Shown: in pieces, positions 16,771 through 25,969 of the stretch
Layout of the letters: each line of letters opens with the position of its first letter
How positions within the stretch are numbered: position 1 is the stretch's first letter
NCBI RefSeq assembly: GCF_014698835.1
Contig: NZ_JACJTU010000024.1
Span: 1 to 64,000, forward strand
Direction of reading: 5' to 3'
Length of the DNA: 64,000 bases
Origin: Nostoc paludosum FACHB-159
GTDB taxonomy: Bacteria; Cyanobacteriota; Cyanobacteriia; Cyanobacteriales; Nostocaceae
Notes under the pieces: model-generated
The model's database searches: none
The model's input: only the letters and a program-made list of their open reading frames with translations
What the model was told of the DNA's origin: nothing
Program-made: the position numbers and the translations under genes

Positions 16771-17862
16771 ATGGAAATCGGTGTTCCGAAGGAAACTAAA
16801 GATCAAGAATTTCGGGTAGGTTTGAGTCCTTCTAGCGTGCGGGTGCTGCAAGAAAATGGTCATAGTATCTTCGTCCAGACACAAGCAGGTGATGGTGCTG
16901 GATTTACAGATGATGACTACATAAGTGCTGGAGCAGAGATTGTCCCCACAGCAGAAGCAGCTTGGAACCGGGAATTGGTTGTAAAAGTCAAAGAGCCATT
17001 AAAATCTGAGTATAATTTTTTGCAAAAAGGGCAAGTATTATTTACTTATTTACATTTAGCAGCCGATCGCCAATTAACAGAGCATTTAATTGATTGTGGC
17101 ACTTGTGCGATCGCCTACGAAACTGTAGAACAACCAGGGGCTAACAGACTACCTCTGCTGACTCCCATGAGCGTGATTGCCGGTCGGCTTGCAGTACAAT
17201 TTGGGGCGAGATTTCTAGAACGTCAGCAAGGCGGTAGAGGTGTGCTTTTGGGTGGTGTACCTGGAGTCAAACCAGGTAAAGTCGTAATTCTTGGTGGCGG
17301 TGTCGTCGGCACAGAAGCAGCTAAAATTGCCGTGGGGATGGGTGCTAGCGTCCAGATTTTAGACGTGAGTGTCGAGCGGTTATCTTACCTAGAAACTTTA
17401 TTTGGCTCTAGAGTCGAATTCCTTTACAGCAACTCGGCTCATATTGAAGCCGCAGTTAAAGAAGCCGACTTACTCATCGGTGCAGTTTTAGTTCTGGGGC
17501 GTAGAGCGCCAACCTTAGTATCCCGCGAATTAGTCAAACAAATGCATCCCGGTTCGGTAATAGTTGATGTCGCTGTTGACCAAGGCGGTTGTGTGGAAAC
17601 CTTACATGCTACATCTCACACAAATCCAGTTTACATCGAAGAAGGTGTGGTGCATTATGGCGTTCCCAATATGCCAGGAGCCGTACCTTGGACAGCAACT
17701 CAGGCACTTAATAACAGTACATTACCTTATGTTGTCCAGTTAGCGAATTTGGGAATTAAGGCATTGGAAGTTAACCCAGCCTTAGCTAAAGGTGTGAATG
17801 TGCAGAATCATAAATTAGTGCATCATGCTGTGCAAGAGGTTTTTCCTGATTTGGTAAGTTAG
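16771..17862 (+). CDS. ald: Alanine dehydrogenase
   Basis: 363 residues. NAD-dependent oxidative deamination of L-alanine to pyruvate and ammonia. The N-terminal domain opens MEIGVPKETKDQEFRVGL and carries TYLHLA with the catalytic histidine near residue 95. The Rossmann fold has VILGGGVVGTEAAKIAVGMG at about 172-191, and VDVAVDQGG is also present, as in hexameric AlaDH. Length is normal (about 360-370). In heterocyst-forming cyanobacteria this enzyme is thought to break down alanine moving between cells. The ATG at 16771 is well placed. Confidence 0.95.
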   Translation: MEIGVPKETKDQEFRVGLSPSSVRVLQENGHSIFVQTQAGDGAGFTDDDYISAGAEIVPTAEAAWNRELVVKVKEPLKSEYNFLQKGQVLFTYLHLAADRQLTEHLIDCGTCAIAYETVEQPGANRLPLLTPMSVIAGRLAVQFGARFLERQQGGRGVLLGGVPGVKPGKVVILGGGVVGTEAAKIAVGMGASVQILDVSVERLSYLETLFGSRVEFLYSNSAHIEAAVKEADLLIGAVLVLGRRAPTLVSRELVKQMHPGSVIVDVAVDQGGCVETLHATSHTNPVYIEEGVVHYGVPNMPGAVPWTATQALNNSTLPYVVQLANLGIKALEVNPALAKGVNVQNHKLVHHAVQEVFPDLVS

Positions 17863-18183
17863 ACCTTGCACAGGCGAGGGTTAGAAGCTGTGCAAGCGGT
17901 AGGCGATCGCCTATCCTAATGGTGGTAATCTTCATCAATTAGACTAATTTCGTTACCAAATGCGCGGATGGGCAGCTGTAGAAAATCAAACGAAGCAAAA
18001 AATGGCTGCATCTTAATGTGTACAAGGTTTTGAGGACTATACGACTTGTGAACCATCCGCGCACCTTATGGAGACTGAGTTTCAGGGATTTGCATCTGGT
18101 CTTATTACTATCTCCTGTGTTATGATTTTCTCATTCGCGCTACTGCACCTTGAAAACCAAATACAGCAAGCCTTTCAGATGCC
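17863..18183 (+). promoter_or_regulatory. CRISPR leader region
   Basis: The 320 bases between ald and the first repeat contain no gene. The proximal part (18145-18183: CACCTTGAAAACCAAATACA, then CAAGCCTTTCAGA) resembles leader sequences next to other cyanobacterial arrays. The array polarity (intact repeats near here, degenerate last repeat at the far end) supports this side as the leader. A HIP1-centred palindrome lies at about 17901-17920. Confidence 0.5.
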
Positions 18184-19254
18184 ATTGCAATTAACTAAAC
18201 TCCCTATTAGGGATTGAAACCCGAAAATAAAGCTGTTGACACGTGAGCAAAGCTACAAACATCAGTATTACAGGCAGTACAATTAACTAAACTCCCTATT
18301 AGGGATTGAAACCCGAAAATAAAGCTGTTGACACAAACGGTAGATTTAATTGCAATTAACTAAACTCCCTATTAGGGATTGAAACTACCTGCGCCCCAAC
18401 ACGTAATTCCCACTCGCGCATTGCAATTAACTAAACTCCCTATTAGGGATTGAAACGAGATTCGCTCAATTCGTAACATTCCCGCTGAGAATTGCAATTA
18501 ACTAAACTCCCTATTAGGGATTGAAACTGACTAGTGATAGGGCTGGTGATAATGGTATCAATTGCAATTAACTAAACTCCCTATTAGGGATTGAAACCTC
18601 TTCGGCTAACTCTTCCTCTATTTCCCAATCAGATTGCAATTAACTAAACTCCCTATTAGGGATTGAAACGTCTCTACTTAGTTCCCCTTTATTTACCCTA
18701 CGGTTTACATTGCAATTAACTAAACTCCCTATTAGGGATTGAAACAACTGCCCCACAAGCAAAGCTAATGCTGATGGGAATATTGCAATTAACTAAACTC
18801 CCTATTAGGGATTGAAACTACTTGCAAGGTCTGTGACTCCGAAAGGGCTAAGATTGCAATTAACTAAACTCCCTATTAGGGATTGAAACAGTGGCGACTT
18901 TAGCTCCCGCCTTGATTAATTCAGATTGCAATTAACTAAACTCCCTATTAGGGATTGAAACACAGGGAAAAGCAACAAAATCTTGGTTACGTTGATATTG
19001 CAATTAACTAAACTCCCTATTAGGGATTGAAACAAAAAATAAATGTAGGCAAGGCGCTGAAGCTAGGATTGCAATTAACTAAACTCCCTATTAGGGATTG
19101 AAACTCGGCGTGCTTGCCCTCTAAAATCACCACCTTATCTCCCACATTGCAATTAACTAAACTCCCTATTAGGGATTGAAACAGCTGAGAATAAGAATCA
19201 AACTTTTGTATTTAAATATTGCAATTAACTAAACTCCCTATTAGGGATTGAAAT
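18184..19254 (+). CRISPR. CRISPR array, 15 repeats of 37 bp, 14 spacers
   Basis: The 37-bp repeat begins ATTGCAATTAACTAAACTCC, contains the inverted core CCCTATTAGGG, and ends ATTGAAAC, the usual 8-base crRNA 5' tag; transcription is therefore expected on the plus strand. Repeats start at 18184, 18276, 18349, 18420, 18491, 18561, 18633, 18709, 18782, 18853, 18925, 18997, 19068, 19146 and 19218. Spacers are 33-41 bp, except the first, which is 55 bp. Repeat 2 has two mismatches in its first four bases, and the last repeat ends in T instead of C. The repeat type is common in Nostoc type I-D/III arrays. No cas gene lies within the window. Confidence 0.98.
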
Positions 19255-19911
19255 ACAATAGTATTCAAAGAATGCAACCAACGACTTAACATCCTTTCAG
19301 ACATCTTGTTTTGATACCAAGTTTGACATCCCGTCTTTTGACACATACAGCAGTTTGCAACTAAATGAGGTACAGAATCAAGGATTCAGAAATCAAATTA
19401 TTCTTCTCCCTCCTGCCTCCTGCCTTCTGCCTCATGCCTCAAAACCAGTGACTTTGTACCTCATACAAAACAAAACTGCTGTATCACTAGTTCACTCAGA
19501 ATGTAAAAAAGTTTCCCTACCTATAGAGAGATGTTTTTATTGAATAAAGTTGACTCAAAAAATACAGATAAATAGTGTCGATCGCTCACCATGAAAATCA
19601 AGCTTTTGAAAATAGCGTAGGCGTTCCCGTAGCGTTCTGTAGAAAAGCCCGTCGCAGACATTGGCACTACAGCAACGCAAAAATAAAATTCAAAAATACA
19701 TATAATGCAAACTTTTGAACCATTCCCAATGGTAGATTTATTTCCACTATGATGTAATAATATATCATTTAATAATTCTCAACAATGAATATTCAATAGT
19801 TAAGAATTAAAATTGTGTGGCTTGAGAATTTGCATGTCAAAATGATTTTTGACTATTGAATGTAGACTAAGACGAACAAATTACAGGGAATTTCAATAGA
19901 GGAATACAAGC
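19255..19911. other. Intergenic region between CRISPR array and cydA
   Basis: Holds a MITE-like element (19346-19483) and a dispersed repeat of the GCGTAGGCGTTCCCGTAGCG type at about 19614-19640. The AT-rich stretch 19690-19911 should contain the cydAB promoter. No gene accepted. Confidence 0.45.
19346..19483. mobile_element. MITE-like element with 29-bp imperfect terminal inverted repeats
   Basis: The left end, TACAGCAGTTT ... ATGAGGTACA (19346-19374), is inverted at the right as TGTACCTCAT ... AAACTGCTGTA (19455-19483). The outer 11 and inner 10 bases match; the middle differs. The inside is a low-complexity CTCCTGCCTCCTGCC run. It is too small to encode a transposase, and no target duplication is evident. 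Confidence 0.55.
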
Positions 19912-21357
19912 ATGGAATTTTTATCAGATTCCGTAGTGCTATCACGGATGCAATTTGCGCTGACTGCGATATTCCATATGCTTTGGCCTGTCCTGACTAC
20001 AGGGATGGGAATTTATCTGGTTATCGTTGAGGGACTATGGTTAAAGACTCGTAATCCAGACTACTATCTCCATGCCCGCTTTTGGTCTAAGTTCTATCTG
20101 TTGAATTTTGGGATTGGTGTTGCAACGGGTATCCCGATGGAATTCCAGTTTGGCACTAATTGGGCACCGTTTTCGGAAGCGGCCGGCAATTTTTTTGGTA
20201 GTGTTATCGGCTTTGAAGCTTCCTGGGCATTCATGCTGGAAGCTGCTTTTTTAGGTATTATGTTATTCGGCTGGGAACGTGTTAATCCCGCTATTCACTA
20301 TCTTTCAACAATTTTAGTTGCCGTTGGTGCTAATCTATCAACCGTATGGATTTTGACAGCAAATTCTTGGATGCAAACACCGGCAGGTGGGGAATTAGTT
20401 AATGGCAAGTTTATTGTCCATGATTATTTTCAAGCTATTTTAAATCCCTTCATGCTTAATAGTGTGCTGCATATGTTCTTTGCCACACTAGAAACTTCGT
20501 TGTTTGTGATTGGTGGAATTAGTGCTTGGTATATTCTCAAACAGCGCCATGCAGCTTTCTTTTCGCAGTCATTGAAGATTGCTTTAGCAGCCGCGATCGC
20601 AGTTGCCCCATTACAAATATACATCGGGCATTTGAGCGGCGAACAAGTCTATCACTATCAGCCTACAAAACTTGCAGCAATGGAAGCACAATGGGAATCT
20701 TCACCTGCGGGACAGCCCGCAGATTGGAGTCTTGTGGCGATACCCAATGAAAAAGCCCAGAAAAATGATTGGGAAATCACCGTCCCCAATGCACTAGGAT
20801 ACATTCTCGAATTCAAAAAGAATCTTTCTGAACCACTGCGCGGTTTGAAAGAATGGAAACCAGAAGATCGTCCTCATTTAGTCGGTTTGATTTACTATGC
20901 TTTCCGCACAATGATTGCCATTGGGTTCTTCTTCGCTGGATTAATGTTATTAAGTACTCTGCAATGGTTACGCGGTAAACTCTCAGCAGAAAACATTACT
21001 CAACAGCGTTGGTTAATGGGGGCTTGGATATTGGCAGCTCCTTTAGGATACATTGCTGTAGAATCAGGCTGGATTGTGCGCTGTGTTGGAAGACAACCGT
21101 GGACGCTATACGGCCAAATTCGCACAGTTGATGCCGCTTCTCATCTACCTGCAAGTAATATCTTAATTTCACTAACTGCCTTTGCCACAGTGTACAGCCT
21201 TTTATTTATCGCAGTTTTGTACTTCGGTAGCCGCATTCTCCGCAGAGGCCCAAATCTCGACTTACCAATTCCAGGTATGGAAATCACTAAACCCGCAGTA
21301 GATACTACCCCTGGCGAGTTTGTTCCAGATGAACGCCCCGTTGAAGCACAACAGTGA
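19912..21357 (+). CDS. cydA: Cytochrome bd-type quinol oxidase subunit I
   Basis: 481 residues, about nine membrane helices. It reduces oxygen with electrons from the quinol pool. His22 in AIFHMLWP corresponds to the haem b595/d ligand; a second histidine is in LNSVLHMFFA; the methionine ligand is in FRTMIAIGF; GWIVRCVGRQPW is the conserved signature. The quinol-binding Q loop is short, as in the cyanide-insensitive (CIO) branch found in cyanobacteria. The ATG at 19912 follows AGAGGAATAC. cydB follows after 134 bases filled with GGGCATTGG-type repeats. Confidence 0.95.
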   Translation: MEFLSDSVVLSRMQFALTAIFHMLWPVLTTGMGIYLVIVEGLWLKTRNPDYYLHARFWSKFYLLNFGIGVATGIPMEFQFGTNWAPFSEAAGNFFGSVIGFEASWAFMLEAAFLGIMLFGWERVNPAIHYLSTILVAVGANLSTVWILTANSWMQTPAGGELVNGKFIVHDYFQAILNPFMLNSVLHMFFATLETSLFVIGGISAWYILKQRHAAFFSQSLKIALAAAIAVAPLQIYIGHLSGEQVYHYQPTKLAAMEAQWESSPAGQPADWSLVAIPNEKAQKNDWEITVPNALGYILEFKKNLSEPLRGLKEWKPEDRPHLVGLIYYAFRTMIAIGFFFAGLMLLSTLQWLRGKLSAENITQQRWLMGAWILAAPLGYIAVESGWIVRCVGRQPWTLYGQIRTVDAASHLPASNILISLTAFATVYSLLFIAVLYFGSRILRRGPNLDLPIPGMEITKPAVDTTPGEFVPDERPVEAQQ

Positions 21358-21480
21358 AAATGGGGCATGGGGCATTGGGCATTGGGCAGGGAAAAGGAAT
21401 AAATTTAATCTTTCCCTTTTTCCCCCTACCCCTTTCCCCTTGTCCTCTTCCTATGCCCCATGCCCAATGCCCTTATTTAA
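21358..21480. repeat. GGGCATTGG / CCCAATGCCC short-repeat cluster between cydA and cydB
   Basis: G-rich words (GGGGCATGGGGCATTGGGCA) at the left are answered by C-rich words (CATGCCCAATGCCC) at the right, so the transcript could fold into a long hairpin. It is in frame with cydB and inflates its apparent length. Confidence 0.6.
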
Positions 21481-21491
21481 TACGAGATTTT

Positions 21492-22505
21492 ATGGAGACG
21501 CTAGAGTATTTTCTGCCGCAAGTATGGTTTGTAATTTTAGCTCTTTTTCTATTCCTTTATGTAATGCTAGATGGATTTGATTTAGGGGTGGGGATATTAT
21601 CTCTTACCTCCTCAGATGAAGAACGTCGAAGCATTTTGATGACTAGTTTAAGCAATATTTGGGATGCTAATGAAACTTGGCTAGTTCTAATGGCAGGAGG
21701 TCTTTTTGGTGCATTTCCTTTAGCTTACGCCACAATTTTAAATGCCTTATATATCCCGATTTTTTTAATGGTGTTTGGGTTTATCTTTCGTGGTGTAGCG
21801 TTTGAATTTAGAGAATTAGCAAACCGCAAATTGTTTTGGAATTTCGCTTTTGGCGCTGGAAGTTTTACCGCTGCACTCGGTCAAGGATTTGCCCTTGGTG
21901 CTGTGCTGGCGGGTATTCCTGTTGATAATACGGGACACTTTATTGGTAAAACTTGGGACTGGTTAAATATTCCATCAGTGCTGGTAGCTTTAACTTTAAT
22001 TCAAGGATATGTATTAATTGGTTCAACTTATCTAATTTGGAAAACTACAGGAGAATTGCAGGAAACTCACTATAGAACTGCTAAAATTGCTGCTTGGACA
22101 ACTTTAATTGGTGCGATTTTCATTACAATTACAACACCAATAATTTACGAAAGTGCTCGATCGCGGTTGTTTCAGCAACCTTTAGTTTATATCTTTGCAG
22201 TCATTCCCTTGTTAGGAGTTTGGTTGATTTGGCAACTTTTGAAGAGTCTTGCTCGCAAAGAAGAAAGAGCGCCTTTTGTCTGGACAATTCTGCTGTTTGT
22301 GTTGTCGTTTATTGGCTTGGGATTAATTGTCTTTCCGTACATCATTCCTAATAAAATTACTATCTATGAAGCAGCAGCCGACCCCAGTTCGTTGGTGATT
22401 ATGATTATTTTTATTGGCTTTCTTATCCCCGTAATGCTGTTTTATAACCTTTACCAATACATTGTTTTTCGAGGTAAGGTGACTGGCGATGGGTATGGAA
22501 AATAA
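21492..22505 (+). CDS. cydB: Cytochrome bd-type quinol oxidase subunit II
   Basis: 337 residues from the ATG at 21492 (METLEYFLPQVWFVILALFL). The frame is open upstream to 21354, but that extension is low-complexity repeat sequence, so the internal ATG, which begins the first membrane helix, is chosen. The motif DGFDLGVGIL at the end of helix one is the CydB/CioB signature, and the length is normal. It pairs with subunit I to form the terminal oxidase. Cotranscription with cydA is likely, but the repeat hairpin between them may tune the ratio. Confidence 0.93.
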   Translation: METLEYFLPQVWFVILALFLFLYVMLDGFDLGVGILSLTSSDEERRSILMTSLSNIWDANETWLVLMAGGLFGAFPLAYATILNALYIPIFLMVFGFIFRGVAFEFRELANRKLFWNFAFGAGSFTAALGQGFALGAVLAGIPVDNTGHFIGKTWDWLNIPSVLVALTLIQGYVLIGSTYLIWKTTGELQETHYRTAKIAAWTTLIGAIFITITTPIIYESARSRLFQQPLVYIFAVIPLLGVWLIWQLLKSLARKEERAPFVWTILLFVLSFIGLGLIVFPYIIPNKITIYEAAADPSSLVIMIIFIGFLIPVMLFYNLYQYIVFRGKVTGDGYGK

Positions 22506-22520
22506 AGAAATTTTCCTTTT

Positions 22521-23075
22521 TCAAGTTAACAATTCCTCTACCGCTACACTAAAACCTAATAATACTTTTTGAGTTCTAACTACATCACCAACTTTAAACC
22601 CCAAAACTTGATTATCAGTCACGACCAGAACTAACTGACTTTCAGGAAATACTAGCCAAACTTCCTCGCAACCCGACTGCAAATATTCCTGGCCTTTTAA
22701 AAATAATTCTTCAGCTAAATCGGTGGGTGAAACTATTTTTGCAATTAGAGGAAAACTTTGTGGCAACGTGGGAACATTGCCAAATTGAGCTACTAAATCT
22801 GGTGTAAGATAAGCCACATCGGGACGACGGCCTTGTTTGTATGTGCGGCAAGGCACTTCAGTGTAAACTTTGCCGCCTAGTTGATTGGAGTTAATGTAAC
22901 TTCTCCAGTAAAAGTAGAGATTCCCTTGGATTTCACTATGTTTTAATGTCATCCCTGTTTTTTCTAGTAGTTGTCCATCCACCCACTCCATCCCGTCTGG
23001 AGGATTTGCCATGAAATCTTCTAAAGAATGGATTTCGGGAACAGATACAATCTCATTGTGTTTAGAAACTAACAT
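22521..23075 (-). CDS. Uma2-family (DUF820) protein, catalytic Glu replaced
   Basis: 184 residues with the PD-(D/E)XK-like Uma2 pattern: MEWVDGQLLEKTGMTLKHSE, RRPDVAYL, PLIAKIVSPTD, and YLQSGCEEVWLV. The family expands greatly in cyanobacteria and is thought to be nucleases of unknown role. In most members the third block reads (V/A)EVxSPxD, with Glu as the metal ligand; here it is Lys (codon AAA), so this copy may be inactive. It sits 23 bases from dus, on the same strand and upstream of nothing else. Confidence 0.85.
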   Translation of the reverse strand: MLVSKHNEIVSVPEIHSLEDFMANPPDGMEWVDGQLLEKTGMTLKHSEIQGNLYFYWRSYINSNQLGGKVYTEVPCRTYKQGRRPDVAYLTPDLVAQFGNVPTLPQSFPLIAKIVSPTDLAEELFLKGQEYLQSGCEEVWLVFPESQLVLVVTDNQVLGFKVGDVVRTQKVLLGFSVAVEELLT

Positions 23076-23097
23076 AACAAGCCTCCATTTTGATTAA

Positions 23098-24153
23098 TTA
23101 AATCATGACCAAATTATCTTGGGTTTCTTCTTCTAATTCATAACCATTAATCAGTTTGGCAATAGCTTGGTCAATCATTTCTAAACCCCGATCTACGGTT
23201 TCAATCACACTTAATTGTCCTCGCAATTCAGCAGCCCCGACAAAACCTTTAGCATACCAAGTCATGTGTTTACGGGCTTGACGAACACCGCGATCGCCTT
23301 TATATTCCCACAAGGCTTGTAAATGATCTCTTGCACATTCCAAGCGTTCAATTGGGGTTGGTGGTGGTAATATTTCTCCAGTTTTTAAGAAGCGATCGAT
23401 TTCTCCCACTAAAAACGGATAACCCAAAGTTCCACGGGAACACATCACACCATCAGCGCCAGTTTCTTCTAAACATTTCACCGCCGCCTCAATAGAAAAA
23501 ATATCTCCATTGGCAATTACTGGAATAGAAAGTATTTCCTTTACACGGGTAATCCATTCCCAACGCGCATTGCCATTGTATCCTTGGGCGCGAGTGCGTC
23601 CATGTACTGTAATCATTTTTGCCCCGGCATCTTCCATCCGCTTGGCAAAGTCGAGAATAGTAATTTCTTTGTCATTCCAGCCAATACGGGTTTTCACTGT
23701 TACAGGTACATCAACAGCTTTTACCACTTCTCGCACAATTGCCTCTGCAACTTCTGGTTGCCGCAACAGAGAAGAACCGCCTCCATTTTTAGTAATTTTA
23801 TTTACCGGGCAACCCATATTAATATCAACAGTATCAGCCCCTTCTGCAACTGCCTTGACTGCTGCTTCTGCTAGGAAATCTGGACGGCAATCAAATAGTT
23901 GAATGCTAATTGGGCGTTCGTTGGGGTCTACCTCCATGATTTTCGGCAATTGTTTAACATAATGCAACCCGGTAGCATTGACCATTTCCGTATACATCAT
24001 GGAATCGGGTGCATAACGACGCACAAGGCGGCGAAATACCAAATCTGTGACCCCAGATAAAGGCGACTGGAGAACCCGGCTCTTAACCTCGAAGGAGCCA
24101 ATTTTTAAAGGTTGAGAAAGTCTAGCTTGGAGAGTAGGAGACAGGGAAATCAT
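23098..24153 (-). CDS. dus: tRNA-dihydrouridine synthase (Dus/NifR3 family)
   Basis: 351 residues, an FMN TIM-barrel enzyme that reduces uridines in the tRNA D-loop. It has SPLSGVTDLVFR at the N-terminus, MNMGCPVNKITKNGGGSSLL-type active-site block (catalytic Cys in GCPVNK), VTVKTRIGW, TVHGRTRAQGY, and CSRGTLGYPFL for phosphate binding. The helical C-terminal domain follows (HMTWYAKG). Of the bacterial subfamilies it is closest to DusB by motif and length. The start is the ATG at 24153. Confidence 0.93.
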   Translation of the reverse strand: MISLSPTLQARLSQPLKIGSFEVKSRVLQSPLSGVTDLVFRRLVRRYAPDSMMYTEMVNATGLHYVKQLPKIMEVDPNERPISIQLFDCRPDFLAEAAVKAVAEGADTVDINMGCPVNKITKNGGGSSLLRQPEVAEAIVREVVKAVDVPVTVKTRIGWNDKEITILDFAKRMEDAGAKMITVHGRTRAQGYNGNARWEWITRVKEILSIPVIANGDIFSIEAAVKCLEETGADGVMCSRGTLGYPFLVGEIDRFLKTGEILPPPTPIERLECARDHLQALWEYKGDRGVRQARKHMTWYAKGFVGAAELRGQLSVIETVDRGLEMIDQAIAKLINGYELEEETQDNLVMI

Positions 24154-24393
24154 AAGAATAAATTAAAAATTCAAAATTGCGTAGTTTACCTCTGTAGGCA
24201 TCGCCGAAAATTGTCAAGATATTTAAAACTATTAACTGATACTCTTAATTACATCCTCTCATTTTTTCTTGAGTTACACCGGATTTCAAGAAAAGTGAAG
24301 TATACAACTATTCGTCTGGGAGTCAGGTATCAAGCCTGTTTTACTTCCCTATTCTGACTCCTCAATTGTGAATTATGTTGCGATCAATTTTGT

Positions 24394-25251
24394 TTAGGCA
24401 TCTTGATTTGGTGGCTGTTTTTGGATTTCTTGCTGCACCTCCTCTAAACTCAAACCTAACTCTTTTGCTGTTTCTTCAAAACTCAATCCCAACCTCAACA
24501 ATAAAGGAATCATTCTCAACTTTTCTTGACGCGCTCCTTCTTGTTTGCCTTCTTGCTTGCCTTCTTGCTTGCCTTCTCGCTTGCCTTCTTGCTTACCTTC
24601 TTGCTTCGCTTCTTGATAAACTCGTGTTTGTTTTAAGTCACTCAACCCAAACATACCTTCAATCTCCTCTAGGCTCATAGTTGGAAATTTGTAAATCAAA
24701 ATTGTCTCTATTAATTCTAATAACTGCCGCCGCTGTGGTTCAATGTTGATTTCTTGCTGTGTTCTGTCTATTAACTGTCTTGCAGATGTAATTGCTGTAT
24801 CCTCATTATCGACTACTAATTTCATGGTAGCAATTCAAACTGGTAATGAAGCAGCTTCACCTAATTCATTAAGATAAATCCGGCTGATGCGCTGGCTGGC
24901 GAAAAATTCACTGTAATTCTTGATGTCTGCTGTATCTAAATTACGATTGGAATAGATCACTACTGCTCGCCAAGAATTTTTAGGTTGGTTTTGACGTAAG
25001 TATAAACAAATTTCTGAAATTAGCCGCGAGTAAATTTCTCTATCGGTTTGAAATTGGACTTCAACAAAGTAAATTGCATTTTCTTCCCCTTGCGTTGGCA
25101 GAAAAACACCATCTATACAGAAGGCAGTTTGCTTGATTTCAATTGAAGAGAATTTATAACCTTCTGCTGTTTGGGGTGGGTTACCTATTAATTCAAAAAA
25201 GATGCTAGGAAAATCTTGAAAAAGGCGATAAAAAATGCTGTCGGTTTTCAC
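24394..25251 (-). pseudogene. Rpn-family (PD-(D/E)XK) nuclease split by an in-frame TGA
   Basis: Two frames in the same phase: 24835-25251 (138 residues, from GTG MKTDSIFYRLFQDFPSIFFE) and 24394-24825 (143 residues). They are separated only by TGA at 24835-24837. Reading through gives ASLPV-stop-IATMKLVV, where related proteins have a glycine; TGA from GGA is a one-base change. The first half holds the nuclease core (CIDGVFLP, then FVEVQFQTD). The second holds a helical region and a run of EGKQ repeats before a C-terminal HTH-like segment (LSFEETAKELGLSLEEVQQE). Either a recent pseudogene, or the second half is made independently from its own ATG. Confidence 0.8.
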
Positions 25252-25380
25252 GGTCGATCTATTGTTCAGATGTGCCTGGTAAAATTTTATCGTTAAATGT
25301 AAATTAACAGATTTTGTTCAATTAAACTTAAGCAGATTTCGATGTTGAGTTGATTTAAAATGAATGACATACATATTATG

Positions 25381-25812
25381 TCAATTGCCAACTGATGTAC
25401 TACGCCACTCCTTCAATACAACACTAGACCACAGCAAAAAACCTATCAGTAATACTCCCATAATTCCATCTAACCAAATTAGAGAATGCATTTTCCAAGA
25501 TATGGGAGTAACCATTGGAAAGAAATAATGCCCTGGACTAGAGACACTAGTGATTGAGTATAACCCTAATAAAAGGTACGCTAGCCAAAATATGCCTTTG
25601 CTGTAAAACCAATATCCTAGCAATCCTACTGGAGTCATTACAACCACAGCACTAATTACTCCAACAGAAGTAAACCACTCAGGGCCAGGATATTGGCTCA
25701 AAAATAGTGCGTTGTCTGTGTAGTGTAACCAAGTAGAAATGATGTTGAATGTGATAATAACTAGCAGAATCATCTGGCGACGTTTGGAAGGATTGCTTGC
25801 GAACATATGCAA
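25381..25812 (-). CDS. Four-helix membrane protein of unknown function
   Basis: 143 residues with four predicted membrane helices (ILLVIITFNIISTWLHY, VGVISAVVVMTPVGLLGYWF, FWLAYLLLGLYSITS, LIWLDGIMGVLLIGFLLW). No catalytic motif is visible and no family name is recognised. The start is at 25812 or the Met two codons later. It is bounded upstream by a 32-bp palindrome and is probably its own transcript. Confidence 0.65.
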   Translation of the reverse strand: MHMFASNPSKRRQMILLVIITFNIISTWLHYTDNALFLSQYPGPEWFTSVGVISAVVVMTPVGLLGYWFYSKGIFWLAYLLLGLYSITSVSSPGHYFFPMVTPISWKMHSLIWLDGIMGVLLIGFLLWSSVVLKEWRSTSVGN

Positions 25813-25908
25813 TTAAAATGCGTAATAGCTTATTAACAGGGAACAGGGAATGGCCAACACTTTCATAAGTTCAGTGCAGCACAGGCATCCCTGCTCCGTT
25901 GGTACTGG

Positions 25909-25940
25909 TATGCCGACGGGGCGATCGCCCCGTCGGCATA
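25909..25940. repeat. Perfect 32-bp palindrome centred on a HIP1 site
   Basis: The left arm TATGCCGACGGGGCGA is fully mirrored at the right, with the HIP1 octamer GCGATCGC in the middle. It lies 30 bases past the stop codon of the desaturase gene. There is no T-run on either strand, so classic termination is uncertain. Confidence 0.7.
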
Positions 25941-25969
25941 ACAAACTTTAATGATAATTCAGTGACAAT

